NCBI GenBank assembly: GCA_964451925.1
Contig: CAYVKA010000002.1
Span: forward strand, 1 to 64,000
From: Nevskia sp964451925
GTDB taxonomy: Bacteria > Pseudomonadota > Gammaproteobacteria > Nevskiales > Nevskiaceae
DNA: 64,000 bases
Direction: 5' to 3'
Of this stretch, positions 44,336 to 53,291 are shown one piece after another. Below the pieces are notes generated by a model, which saw only the letters and a list, made by a program, of their open reading frames with translations, ran no database searches and had not been told where the DNA came from. Every line of letters starts with the position of its first letter. The stretch's first letter is position 1. Both the position numbers and the translations under genes were made by a program.

Positions 44336-45112
44336 ATGGCGGCTTTCATCACCGAACGCGTGGTCGATGTGCGCCATTGGAACAGCAGCCTGTTCAGCTT
44401 CAAGACCACCCGCGACGACGCGCTGCGTTTCATCAACGGGCAGTTCGTGATGATCGGCCTGGAGGTGGAAGGGCGGCCGTTGATGCGCGCCTACAGCATC
44501 GCCAGCGCCAACTATGAGGAGCACCTGGAGTTCTTCAGCATCAAGGTGCAGAACGGCCCGCTGACCTCGCGCCTGCAGCACATCCGGGTCGGCGATCCCA
44601 TCCTGGTGAGCCGCAAGCCGGTCGGGACATTGGTGCTGGACGACCTGCGCCCCGGCCAGCACCTGTACCTGCTGAGCACCGGCACCGGGCTGGCGCCGTT
44701 CCTGAGCCTGATCAAGGATCCGGAACTGTACGCGCGGTTCGACAAGGTGGTGCTGGTCCACGGCGTGCGTGAAGTCAGCGACCTGGCCTACGCCGATTTC
44801 ATCCAGCGCGAACTGCCGGCGAGCGAGTTCATCGGCGAGCAGGCGCGGCGCCAGCTGATCTACTATCCCACGGTCACGCGCGAGCCGTTCCGCCACCAGG
44901 GGCGGCTCACCGATCTGATGCGCAGCGGCAAATTGTTCGAGGACATCGGGCTGCCGCCGCTGGATGCCGCGCACGACCGCGCCATGCTGTGCGGCAGCCC
45001 GTCGATGTTGCGCGACTGCTGCGCCCTGCTCGATGCCCGCGGCCTGCGTGTTTCGCCGCAGCAGGGCGTTTGCGGCGACTACGTGGTCGAGCGGGCTTTC
45101 GTCGAGAAGTAG
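44336..45112 (+). CDS. fpr: Ferredoxin--NADP+ reductase
   Basis: This 258-residue FAD enzyme moves electrons between NADPH and ferredoxin or flavodoxin. The FAD-binding RAYSIAS motif (LMRAYSIASANYEEHLEFFSIKV), the NADP-binding GTGLAPFLSLI and the C-terminal VVERAFVEK tail match the bacterial Fpr subgroup. The ATG at 44336 follows DUF2892 by 29 bp. As the last gene of the HiPIP unit it probably belongs to the same low-oxygen transcript. Confidence 0.93.
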   Translation: MAAFITERVVDVRHWNSSLFSFKTTRDDALRFINGQFVMIGLEVEGRPLMRAYSIASANYEEHLEFFSIKVQNGPLTSRLQHIRVGDPILVSRKPVGTLVLDDLRPGQHLYLLSTGTGLAPFLSLIKDPELYARFDKVVLVHGVREVSDLAYADFIQRELPASEFIGEQARRQLIYYPTVTREPFRHQGRLTDLMRSGKLFEDIGLPPLDAAHDRAMLCGSPSMLRDCCALLDARGLRVSPQQGVCGDYVVERAFVEK

Positions 45113-45321
45113 ACACCGCAAGGGTGTCGTGAGCGTGGCGGCAAAGACCGGCGCGCGGGGATGCCCGGCGCCAACCGGCGCAGTACTGTAAGAAAGTGAT
45201 CCCGTGCCGGAGCGGCTGCAACGCCGGCGCGCGTCATTCTGTTATAGGCTCTGCCGGGAGGCCGTTACCGGCTCCAAGGCCAATGCGGGAACCGGGCCGC
45301 TGTGGCGCGATCAAAGGACCA

Positions 45322-48300
45322 ATGGACACGCATACATACGAGCTGGGCAACGGACGCTATCGACTGCACCTGAGCCTGGCGGGAGGCGGGCAGTCAAGCT
45401 GTGACGGCATAGCCGTGAGCCGCTGGAGCGGCGATACGCTGGAGGACGCGCAAGGTTTCTTCATCTACCTGCGCGACCTGGACAGCGGCGCGCTGTGGTC
45501 GGCCACCTTGCAGCCTGCCCCGGCGGCGGTGCGCCGCTATGAAATGGGCAGTGACGGGCAGACAGTCACCGTGCACTGTGAGCACGACGGCATCAGCGCC
45601 ACCACACGCATTGCCGTCTCGGCCTCGGCCAACCTGGAAACCCGCCGCGTGCTGCTGCACAACACTTCCGCGCGGGCGCGCCGGATCGAGCTGACCAGTT
45701 GTGTCGAACTGGCGCTGGCGCACCCGCAGGCGGACCTGGCGCATCCGGCGTTTTCCAAGCTGTTCGTGCAGACTGCGCTGCTGCGCAAGCATGGCGCGCT
45801 GCTGGCGCAACGTCGTCCGCGCGCGGCGGCCGAACGCTGGCCGGTGGCATTCCACGCGCTGGACGGCGCGCAGGCGCTGCAATGGGAAACCGATCGCGCC
45901 GCCTTCATCGGCCGCGGGCGCAGCCTGCGGCAGCCGCTGCTGGCGATGCGCGGCACGGTGGGCAACGTTCTGGACCCGCTGTTCGCGCTGCGTACTGAGG
46001 TGGAGCTGGCTCCGGGGGAATCGCGCGAGCTCGGATTCGTGCTGGGCCTTGCCCCTTCGCGCGCCGCTGTCGCAACGCTGTTGCGCGGATTCCGCACCAG
46101 TCCGGCGGTGCGGCCTACCGGGCGCCGCGCCGCCGTGCCGCGCAGCGGCATGACGTCGCGCTTTTCCAAGGATGGTTCGGAATACATCATCCGCATGCCC
46201 TGGCGCGACGGCAAACCCGGCCTGCCGCCGATGCCCTGGGTCAACGTCATCGCCAACGAGCGCTTCGGCTGCCTGATCAGCGAGACCGGCGCCGGCTGCA
46301 CCTGGAGCCGCAACAGCCAGGCCAACCGCATCACGCCGTGGTTCAACGACCCGGTTACCGATCCGCACGGTGAGGCCCTGTACCTGCGCGACGAGGACGA
46401 CGGCGCCTGCTGGTCGCCGCTGCCGGGGCCGGCGCCGGCGCCGCTGGCGCACGAGGCGCGCCACGGCTTCGGCTACTCGCGCTTCCGTTCGCAGGGGCAC
46501 GGCCTGGAGCAGTCGACCACGGTGTTCGTGGCGCGGCACGATCCGGTCAAGGTGTTCAGCCTGCGCATCGCCAATCGTTCGGGCCGCGCGCGCCGCCTGT
46601 CGCTGTACGCCTATCAGCAACTGGTCCTCGGCTCACAACCGCCGCCGGCGGGTGCGGTCAGTACCTGGCAATACGGCAAGGCCCTGTGCGCGCGCAACAG
46701 CCAGGCGGGCGACTTCGCCGGTGGTCTGGCATTCTGCTTCGTCACCGGAGGAGCGGCGCAGAAGGACGAGATCTGCTGCGACCGCCGCGGATTCATCGGC
46801 GCCAACGGCAGTCCCGGCGCACCCCTGGCGCTGCGCCAGCCCGGGCTCGACGGCCGCAGTGGCGAAGGGCTCGATCCGTGCTTCGCCAGACGCATCGAAT
46901 TTACGCTGGCCGATGGCGAAACGGCGACCTGGAATATCCTGCTGGGCGAGGCGCTGGGCCAGGCCGAACTGGACCAATTGCTGGACCGCTACCCCGACAA
47001 CGCCGCGGTAGCCGCCGAATTGCGGCAGGCCATCAGTGGCTGGCGCGAGCGCCTCGGCGCGCTGCGGGTCCGTACGCCGTCGCCCGCAATCGACCGCATG
47101 ATCAACGGCTGGCTGCCCTATCAGGCGCTGTCCTGCCGGATTCACGGACGCACCGCGTTTTACCAGTCGGGTGGCGCTTACGGCTTCCGCGACCAGCTGC
47201 AGGACGCCGGCAACCTGTGCCTGCTGTGGCCGCAGCTGACCCGGCAGCAGATCCTGCTGCACGCGCGGCACCAGTTCCTCGAAGGCGATGTGCTGCACTG
47301 GTGGCACGCCGAGCCGCTCGAACGCGGCATCCGCACGCGCTTTTCCGACGACCTGCTGTGGCTGCCCTATGTCACCGGCCAATACCTGGAGCGCAGCGGG
47401 GACAGCTCGATCCTCGACGAGCAGCTGACGTTCCTGCGTGCGCCGCCGCTGGCCGATGGCCAGGACGAGAGCTACCTGCAGGCGCAAGCCACGCCGGACG
47501 GCGCCAGCCTGTACGAGCACTGCTGCCGCGCCCTGGACCGGTCACTGGCCCGCGGCGCGCATGGCCTGCCGCTGATGGGCGCCGGCGACTGGAACGACGG
47601 CATGAACCGCGTCGGGCACGATGGCCGCGGCGAGAGCGTGTGGCTGGGCTTCTTCCTTGCCGTGGTGCTCGATGCCTTCCTGCCCCTGGTGCGCCAGCGC
47701 GGCGAGGTCGAGCGCGAGCGGCGTTACACCGCCTGCCGCGACAGCCTGCCTCTGGAATTGAACGCCGCCGGCTGGGATGGCGCCTGGTATCGGCGGGCCT
47801 ACTATGACGATGGCACCCCGCTGGGAACGGCGCAGGCGGAGGAATGCCGCATCGACGGCCTGTCGCAGGCCTGGGCGGTGCTGTCCGGCGTGGCGCCGGC
47901 GCAGCGCGCGGTGCAGTCGATGCAGGCGCTGGAAGCACAGCTGGTGGCGGAGGAGGACGGATTGATCCGGCTGCTGACGCCGCCGTTCGTCGATACCCCG
48001 CATGATCCCGGCTACATCAAAGGCTACGTCGCCGGCGTGCGCGAGAACGGCGGCCAATACACGCACGGTGCCTGCTGGATGATCGAGGCCGCGGCCCGGC
48101 TGGGCTGGCGTGACCGTGCCGCCGCCTGGACGGCGATGATCAGCCCGCAGTGGCACTCGCGCAATGCGCGCGCCGTGCAGCGCTACAAGGTGGAACCTTA
48201 TGTCATTGCCGCCGACATCTACGGTGCCCGGCCCCACGTCGGGCGCGGCGGTTGGACCTGGTACACCGGCTCGGCCGGGCTGGCCTACCGTGTAGCGGTG

Positions 48301-48573
48301 GAAGCGGTGCTGGGCCTGCGGCTGGAGCGCGGACGCAGCCTGCTGCTGCAGCCCTGCGTGCCGGACGACTGGCCGGAGTACGAGATCGAATACCACACTC
48401 CGGCAGGCGCGCAATACCGGATCCAGGTGTTGAACCCCCAGGGCTGCGCCGCGTGCGTGGTCGGCGTCACGCTGGATGCCCAGGCCCTGCCGGTGGAGGG
48501 GGGCGTGGCGCGGATTCCGCTGGATGCAGCCGGCGGCCTGCACCACGTGGTGGTCACGCTGGGGAGCCCCTGA
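45322..48573 (+). CDS. GH94-family glycoside phosphorylase (beta-glucan type)
   Basis: This 1083-residue protein belongs to the cellobiose-phosphorylase/GH94 family. The catalytic acid is D759 in GAGDWNDGMNRVG; other family runs are SGGAYGFRDQLQDA, WWHAEPLERGIRTRFSDDLLWLPY and GGWTWYTGSAGLAYRVAVE. It matches the C-terminal part of cyclic beta-1,2-glucan synthases but lacks their membrane glycosyltransferase, and its size fits stand-alone 1,2-beta-oligoglucan phosphorylases. Substrate is not proven by sequence. ATG 45322 has AAAGGA upstream. No FNR-type box was seen. Its 3' end overlaps the convergent ABC gene by 20 bp. Confidence 0.87.
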   Translation: MDTHTYELGNGRYRLHLSLAGGGQSSCDGIAVSRWSGDTLEDAQGFFIYLRDLDSGALWSATLQPAPAAVRRYEMGSDGQTVTVHCEHDGISATTRIAVSASANLETRRVLLHNTSARARRIELTSCVELALAHPQADLAHPAFSKLFVQTALLRKHGALLAQRRPRAAAERWPVAFHALDGAQALQWETDRAAFIGRGRSLRQPLLAMRGTVGNVLDPLFALRTEVELAPGESRELGFVLGLAPSRAAVATLLRGFRTSPAVRPTGRRAAVPRSGMTSRFSKDGSEYIIRMPWRDGKPGLPPMPWVNVIANERFGCLISETGAGCTWSRNSQANRITPWFNDPVTDPHGEALYLRDEDDGACWSPLPGPAPAPLAHEARHGFGYSRFRSQGHGLEQSTTVFVARHDPVKVFSLRIANRSGRARRLSLYAYQQLVLGSQPPPAGAVSTWQYGKALCARNSQAGDFAGGLAFCFVTGGAAQKDEICCDRRGFIGANGSPGAPLALRQPGLDGRSGEGLDPCFARRIEFTLADGETATWNILLGEALGQAELDQLLDRYPDNAAVAAELRQAISGWRERLGALRVRTPSPAIDRMINGWLPYQALSCRIHGRTAFYQSGGAYGFRDQLQDAGNLCLLWPQLTRQQILLHARHQFLEGDVLHWWHAEPLERGIRTRFSDDLLWLPYVTGQYLERSGDSSILDEQLTFLRAPPLADGQDESYLQAQATPDGASLYEHCCRALDRSLARGAHGLPLMGAGDWNDGMNRVGHDGRGESVWLGFFLAVVLDAFLPLVRQRGEVERERRYTACRDSLPLELNAAGWDGAWYRRAYYDDGTPLGTAQAEECRIDGLSQAWAVLSGVAPAQRAVQSMQALEAQLVAEEDGLIRLLTPPFVDTPHDPGYIKGYVAGVRENGGQYTHGACWMIEAAARLGWRDRAAAWTAMISPQWHSRNARAVQRYKVEPYVIAADIYGARPHVGRGGWTWYTGSAGLAYRVAVEAVLGLRLERGRSLLLQPCVPDDWPEYEIEYHTPAGAQYRIQVLNPQGCAACVVGVTLDAQALPVEGGVARIPLDAAGGLHHVVVTLGSP

Positions 48574-50299
48574 TCAATTCCAGGCCCTGCGCCAGGGCGC
48601 GCTGCAACGCCGGCCGTGTGAGGCGGCGGTAAGCCCAGCCGCCGTCGCCGGCCAGTTCCAGCACCGCGTCGAATGGCTGCGGCGCATCGCCGGGTTTGCC
48701 CAGCACGACGTAGCCGATGCCGCGATCGCGCAGCAGGCCGAGCACCTGTTCGGCCTGCTGCGGGCTCAGGGCGGTGCCGAGGCGGTCGGCGAAGACCCAG
48801 TACGGCCGCGCCAGCAGGGCCCGCGCAAAGAGCAGTCGCGCCTGCTCGCTGATGCCGACGAAGCTGCTCCAGTCGCGCATCACGTCCAGCCCGCCGGCTT
48901 CGTCCAGCACTTCGTCCAGCTGCAGGCTGTGCAGCACCGCGATGGCTTCGGCGTCACCCGGCGGCGGGTGCGATCCGCCTTGCGCCAGTTGCTCGCGCAG
49001 CGTGCCGCGCAGAAGGTAGGGGCGTTCCGGCAGGAACAGCATGTCACCCGCCGCCGGGCGGACGATGCGGCCGCTGGCGGCGCAGTCGAGGCCGGCGCTG
49101 GCGCGGAACAGCGCAACCTTGGCGTGGCCCGAGGTGCTGGCCACCAGCACGTGCGCACCCCGCTGCAGCGTCAGGTTCAGATCCTGCACCAGCAAGCGGC
49201 CGTCGTTGCGTCGCAAGCTCAGCTGCTCGAACGAGAGCCGCTCACCCTCCAGGCGCAGTTCCAGCGCCGACCGCGGCCCGGCCCCGGCCTTGTCCAGCGC
49301 CTCCACCAGGCGGCCGAGGCGGGCGACCACGGCGGTGTAGGAGGAGATCGACTGGAACTGCGTCACCACCAGGGAGAACGCGCCCGACAGGAATGCGAAA
49401 GCCATGGCCGACTGGGTGACGACGCCGAACTCGGCTTCGCCGCGGATGAACAGCGGGGCGACGATCAGGGCCGGGATGATCTGGATCAGGTAGTTGTAGG
49501 CGTTGGTGAAAATGTTCAGGTCGAGATTGACGGTGACCATGCGGAGAGTGTTCTGCACCAGCCGGTCCAAACGCGACACCAGGTGAAGGTGCTGCTGCTC
49601 CTCGCGGTGCACCAGCGCCAGGGCGTCGGCGTTTTCGCGCACATGCATCAGCTCGGAGCGGAAGTCCGCCTCGTAGTCGAGCTGCTGCACGTTGAGCCCG
49701 ATCAGGCGCCGCCCCACCAGCACGGTCATCAACGAGCCGGTGATGGCATAGGCCACGGCGACCACGAACAGGCGCGGGCTGATCGACCACAGCACGCTGG
49801 AGAACGACAGGATGGTGATCGAGGCGTTCAGCGTCAGCAGCACGAACGACAGCGTGGTGGTGGTGAAGGTGCGCACGTCCTCGGCAATGCGCTGATCCGG
49901 GTTTCTCAGGGTGCCGCCGCTCTCGATGCGGTAGTACACCAGGTCGTCGAGGTAGCGGCCGAGCAGTTGCCGTGTCTGCCAGTTGCGCCACAGCAGCCCC
50001 AGCCGTTCCTCCATGAAGCGGCTGACGCTGGCCGCCACCGCGCAGGCGGCGAAGACCGCGATGTACAGCCAGGCCTGATGCAGAAACCCGGCCGAGTCGC
50101 GGTGCTCGATCGACGAAATGAAGTCGCGGCCGACGTAACTGCTCAGGACGTTGAGGCCATTGATCAGCACCAGCATGCCGGTCAGCAGCAACAGCAACCG
50201 CAAGCCCCGGCGTCCGTCCGCCGTGGACAGGAAGCGCCGCACCTGGCGCCGGATGTGGTTCCAGGTTTCGCGGTTCAGTTCCTTGAACGCGGCGCTCAT
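48554..50299 (-). CDS. SbmA/YddA-type ABC protein with inactivated ATPase domain
   Basis: This 581-residue protein has an N-terminal membrane domain of the ABC_membrane_2 type (RRFLSTADGRRGLRLLLLLTGMLVLINGLNVLSSYVGRDF) and a C-terminal nucleotide-binding fold. Every nucleotide motif is altered: Walker A reads STSGHAKVA, the Q-loop LPERPYL, the signature VGISEQARLLFAR, Walker B WVFADRLGTALS (catalytic Glu lost) and the H-loop LGKPGD. The frame is open throughout, so the protein is made. It follows adhP by 54 bp on the same strand. ATG 50299 is chosen because it opens the conserved domain. Confidence 0.85.
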   Translation of the reverse strand: MSAAFKELNRETWNHIRRQVRRFLSTADGRRGLRLLLLLTGMLVLINGLNVLSSYVGRDFISSIEHRDSAGFLHQAWLYIAVFAACAVAASVSRFMEERLGLLWRNWQTRQLLGRYLDDLVYYRIESGGTLRNPDQRIAEDVRTFTTTTLSFVLLTLNASITILSFSSVLWSISPRLFVVAVAYAITGSLMTVLVGRRLIGLNVQQLDYEADFRSELMHVRENADALALVHREEQQHLHLVSRLDRLVQNTLRMVTVNLDLNIFTNAYNYLIQIIPALIVAPLFIRGEAEFGVVTQSAMAFAFLSGAFSLVVTQFQSISSYTAVVARLGRLVEALDKAGAGPRSALELRLEGERLSFEQLSLRRNDGRLLVQDLNLTLQRGAHVLVASTSGHAKVALFRASAGLDCAASGRIVRPAAGDMLFLPERPYLLRGTLREQLAQGGSHPPPGDAEAIAVLHSLQLDEVLDEAGGLDVMRDWSSFVGISEQARLLFARALLARPYWVFADRLGTALSPQQAEQVLGLLRDRGIGYVVLGKPGDAPQPFDAVLELAGDGGWAYRRLTRPALQRALAQGLELIRGSPA

Positions 50300-50353
50300 C
50301 CGCGATGCCCGGCTAACGCTCCGCCAGGACCGCGGCATCCGGATCAGCGGCGG

Positions 50354-51379
50354 TCATCCGCACAGGTCCAGTACCACGCGGCCTTCGATGGCGCCGTCGC
50401 GCATGTCCTGGAACACCCGGTTGATGTTTTCCAGGCGCTCGGCATGCACGGTCGAGCGCACCCGCCCGTCGCGGGCGAAGTCCAGGGCCTCCTGCAGGTC
50501 GAGGCGGCTGCCGACAATCGAGCCGCGCACGGTGATGCCGTTGAGCACCGTGTCGAAGATCGGCAGCGGGAAGCTGCCCGCCGGCAGGCCGTTGAGCGAA
50601 ATGGTGCCGCCGCGCCGCACCATGCCCATGGCCTGCTCGAACGCCTTGGGCGAGGCTGCGGTCACCAGGGCGCCATGGGCGCCGCCGATGTGCTTCTTCA
50701 GGAACCCGGCCGGGTCGTCGCGCTGCGCGTTGACCGCCACGGCAGCGCCCAGGCGCAGCGCCAGTTCCAGCTTGGCGTCGTCCACGTCCACCGCCGCCAC
50801 TTTCAGTCCCATCGCGGTGGCGTACTGCACGGCCAGGTGACCCAGCCCGCCGATACCGGAAATGACTACCCAGTTGCCGGGCCGCGTATCGGTGACCTTG
50901 AGTCCTTTGTAAACGGTGACGCCGGCGCACAGGATCGGTGCGATCTCGAGAAAGCCGAGATTGTCCGGCAGCCGGCCGACATAATTGGGATCGGCCAGCA
51001 CGTATTCGGCGAAGCCGCCGTTGACCGAGTAGCCGGTGTTCTGCTGCTGCTCGCACAGCGTTTCCCAGCCCCCCAGGCAATGCTCGCAGTAGCCGCAGGC
51101 GCTGTGCAGCCAGGGCACGCCGACACGGTCTCCTTCCTTGACCAGGCGCACTCCGGCGCCGACGGCGGAGACGTAGCCCACACCCTCGTGACCCGGGATG
51201 AAGGGCAGGGTGGGCTTGACCGGCCAGTCGCCGCTGGCCGCGTGCAGGTCGGTGTGACAGACACCCGAAGCCTGGATGCGCACCTGGATCTGCCCCGGCC
51301 CCGGTACGGGCACCGGCACTTCCTCAATGCACAGCGGCTGCTGGAAGCCTCGCACCACTGCGGCCTTCATCGTCGTCAT
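50354..51379 (-). CDS. adhP: Zinc-dependent alcohol dehydrogenase (AdhP type)
   Basis: This 341-residue medium-chain dehydrogenase interconverts ethanol or propanol and the aldehyde with NAD. Catalytic zinc ligands are in GVCHTDLHA, GHEGVGY and LCAGVTVY; structural zinc cysteines are in CGYCEHCLGGWETLC; the NAD fold is ISGIGGLGHLAVQYA. Length and motifs fit AdhP/AdhA. Pseudomonas adhA is a known Anr target, and here an FNR-type box lies about 120 bp upstream with a -10-like hexamer. An ATG at 51370 is an alternative start. Confidence 0.93.
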   Translation of the reverse strand: MTTMKAAVVRGFQQPLCIEEVPVPVPGPGQIQVRIQASGVCHTDLHAASGDWPVKPTLPFIPGHEGVGYVSAVGAGVRLVKEGDRVGVPWLHSACGYCEHCLGGWETLCEQQQNTGYSVNGGFAEYVLADPNYVGRLPDNLGFLEIAPILCAGVTVYKGLKVTDTRPGNWVVISGIGGLGHLAVQYATAMGLKVAAVDVDDAKLELALRLGAAVAVNAQRDDPAGFLKKHIGGAHGALVTAASPKAFEQAMGMVRRGGTISLNGLPAGSFPLPIFDTVLNGITVRGSIVGSRLDLQEALDFARDGRVRSTVHAERLENINRVFQDMRDGAIEGRVVLDLCG

Positions 51380-51497
51380 CTCGGGGTTCTCCGGCTACGA
51401 ATGAGGCGGCCGGCTGCTGGTGTGGCCAAGGCCGCGAAAATTGGGAAAGCGGAAGCGATTCGCCGTGTTAGAGTAGGTGCCGAGCCACACCTGCTCA

Positions 51498-51511
51498 TTG
51501 ACACAGATCAA
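51498..51511 (-). promoter_or_regulatory. FNR-type box for adhP
   Basis: TTGAC-ACAG-ATCAA. TACTCT at 51470-51475 on the minus strand is at the class II -10 position, giving an 84-nt leader before adhP. Confidence 0.72.
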
Positions 51512-51531
51512 GCTGCGCCTTCCCGGCCGCA

Positions 51532-51545
51532 GTGATCTGCGTCAA
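51532..51545 (+). promoter_or_regulatory. FNR-type box for transaldolase gene
   Basis: GTGAT-CTGC-GTCAA, one base off TTGAT. The hexamer at the expected -10 position is poor (2 of 6), so this is the weakest of the set; the start codon is at 51598. Confidence 0.55.
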
Positions 51546-51597
51546 TGCCGCGCCGGCGGCCGCGGCGCAGGCTCTGTGGCAGCCAACGGTTGAAGCC

Positions 51598-52755
51598 ATG
51601 ACGACTGACAATCCCATACTGCGGGCACGTGAGCTGGGCCAGAGCATCTGGCTGGACAATCTGGGCCGTGAGCTGATCGGCTCCGGACGCCTGGCGCAGA
51701 TGGTGCGCCATGACGGCCTGGCCGGGGTCACCTCGAATCCGGCCATATTCGAGAAAGCGATCGCCGGCGGCGAGCGTTATGACCAGACCATCCGTGAACT
51801 GGTGCATGCGGGCGTCAACGACACCGACACGATCTATCGCCGCCTGGTGGTGGCCGATGTGCAGGCCGCCGCCGATATCCTGCGGCCGGTCTACGAGGCC
51901 AGTGCAATGGCCGACGGCTATGTCAGCCTCGAGGTGTCGCCGGACATGGCCCACGACAGCGCCGGCACGCTGCGCGAGGCGCGCCTGCTCGCCGCCGCGG
52001 TGGACCGGCCCAACCTGATGATCAAGGTGCCCGCCACGCCGGCCGGCTACGCCGCCATCGAGCGGCTGCTCGGCGAGGGCATCAGCGTCAACGCGACGCT
52101 GATTTTCTCGGTGCAGGCCTATGGCGCCGTGGCGCAGGCCTACCAGGCCGGCGTCGAGCGCTTCGTGGCGGGTGGTGGCGATGCGCGTCGCCTGGCCAGC
52201 GTCGCCAGCTTCTTCGTCAGCCGCGTCGACAGCGCGGTGGATGCGCTGCTGCAGCGGCGCATCGACAATGGCACGGAAGCGCCGGACGCGGCCCGCTGCC
52301 GCGCGCTGCTCGGCCAGGCCGCCATCGCCAACGCCCGCGTGGCCTACGGACAGTTCCGGCGCCTGCTGGATGCGCCGCGCTGGCAGGTACTGCGCGAGGC
52401 CGGCGCCCGGCCGCAGCGCCTGCTGTGGGCCAGCACAGCGACCAAGAATCCGGCCTATGGCAGCACCTACTATGCCGATGCGCTGGTGGGACCGGACACG
52501 GTCGATACGCTGCCCGAGGCCACCTACCTGGAATTCCTGCAGCACGGCCGGCCGCAGGCGGGGCTGTCGGAAGGAGCGGCCGTGGCGGCCCAAGACGTCA
52601 TCGACGCGCTCGCCGCGGTCGGTATCCGCATGGAGGACGTCACCGATCAGCTGCTGCGCGAAGGTGTGCAGGCCTTCGCCGACGCACAGCACCGGCTGCT
52701 GGCGGCGATCGAGCGCAAGCGCCTGGCTTGCGCCGAAAACACCTCGCCGGCCTGA
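51598..52755 (+). CDS. tal: Transaldolase
   Basis: This 385-residue transaldolase belongs to the longer TalB/Tal-PGI-type subgroup. Family motifs are SIWLDNLGRELI, GVTSNPAIFEKAI, the Schiff-base lysine in NLMIKVPAT, GISVNATLIFSVQAY and FFVSRVDSAVD. It moves a three-carbon unit between sugar phosphates in the pentose phosphate pathway. ATG 51598 opens the conserved domain. It is divergent from adhP, with two FNR-type boxes between them. Confidence 0.94.
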   Translation: MTTDNPILRARELGQSIWLDNLGRELIGSGRLAQMVRHDGLAGVTSNPAIFEKAIAGGERYDQTIRELVHAGVNDTDTIYRRLVVADVQAAADILRPVYEASAMADGYVSLEVSPDMAHDSAGTLREARLLAAAVDRPNLMIKVPATPAGYAAIERLLGEGISVNATLIFSVQAYGAVAQAYQAGVERFVAGGGDARRLASVASFFVSRVDSAVDALLQRRIDNGTEAPDAARCRALLGQAAIANARVAYGQFRRLLDAPRWQVLREAGARPQRLLWASTATKNPAYGSTYYADALVGPDTVDTLPEATYLEFLQHGRPQAGLSEGAAVAAQDVIDALAAVGIRMEDVTDQLLREGVQAFADAQHRLLAAIERKRLACAENTSPA

Positions 52756-52786
52756 AGCAGCCGGTCGCCCGTTGCGCCGGCCTGAT

Positions 52787-53191
52787 TCAGTCGACCAGGC
52801 CGGTGCCCGGACTCACCACGTCGTTCACGTACAGGTTCAGGCGGCCGATGACGTCGTAGCATTCCTGTTCGCTCAGGTGGTATTTCTCCAGAATGTCGAA
52901 CAGGTGCTGCACGAACCTCTGGAAGGCGATCAGCGTAATGCGCAGGCCATGGTGCGCGTCGAGGATCGGCTTTCCGCTGTAGTGCACCGGGCCGCCCAGC
53001 GCGGCGGAGAAGAATTCGACCTGCATCCGCTTCAACTTGTCCATGTCCACGCCGGCGAAGTAGGGCCGCATCGAGGCGTCCTTGAGAATCGCGGCGTAGA
53101 ACTGGTTGACCAGGCCGGGAATCGCCGCAGCACCGCCGACTCTTTCGTACAGGGAAGGAGCATCGGACTTCGTGGACATGTGCTTCACCAT
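52787..53191 (-). CDS. Truncated haemoglobin (group I type)
   Basis: This 134-residue 2-on-2 globin has the N-terminal SLYERVGG, the B10 tyrosine in NQFYAAIL, the PYFAGVDMDKLK segment, ALGGPVHYSG, and the proximal histidine in AHHGLRITLIAFQRF. Such globins bind oxygen or nitric oxide; detoxification of NO is a common role. ATG 53191 is my choice, with ATG 53179 (MSTKSD) an alternative. An FNR-type box with a good -10 lies upstream. Confidence 0.9.
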   Translation of the reverse strand: MVKHMSTKSDAPSLYERVGGAAAIPGLVNQFYAAILKDASMRPYFAGVDMDKLKRMQVEFFSAALGGPVHYSGKPILDAHHGLRITLIAFQRFVQHLFDILEKYHLSEQECYDVIGRLNLYVNDVVSPGTGLVD

Positions 53192-53254
53192 GGATGGAGC
53201 GCCCGCAACGGCGGGCTGCAGAGTGCTTTGTATCGCGGCCGCGGCGGCGCAGCC

Positions 53255-53268
53255 TTGAGCTATATCAA
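53255..53268 (-). promoter_or_regulatory. FNR-type box for truncated haemoglobin
   Basis: TTGAG-CTAT-ATCAA. TACAAA at 53227-53232 on the minus strand is exactly at the class II -10 position; predicted start of transcription near 53220. The box lies just beyond the stop of the rhomboid gene. Confidence 0.72.
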
Positions 53269-53291
53269 TGAGGGCCGCCGGTGCGGCACGT

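Noticed and set aside
44330..44337. TTGATCAA just before fpr
   Set aside because: The half sites are adjacent instead of separated by six bases, and it overlaps the ribosome-site region of the gene.
45113..45129. GACACC-GCAAG-GGTGTC hairpin after fpr as a terminator
   Set aside because: The stem is only 6 bp and no U-run follows; too weak to list.
48554..50299. Calling the ABC gene a pseudogene
   Set aside because: The frame is open over its full length with normal coding composition; only the catalytic residues are changed.
48476..51535. A 1019-codon plus-strand frame opposite the ABC and adhP genes
   Set aside because: It runs antisense to two genes with clear family motifs and has shadow-type composition; the same applies to the 908-codon minus frame at 58506-61232.
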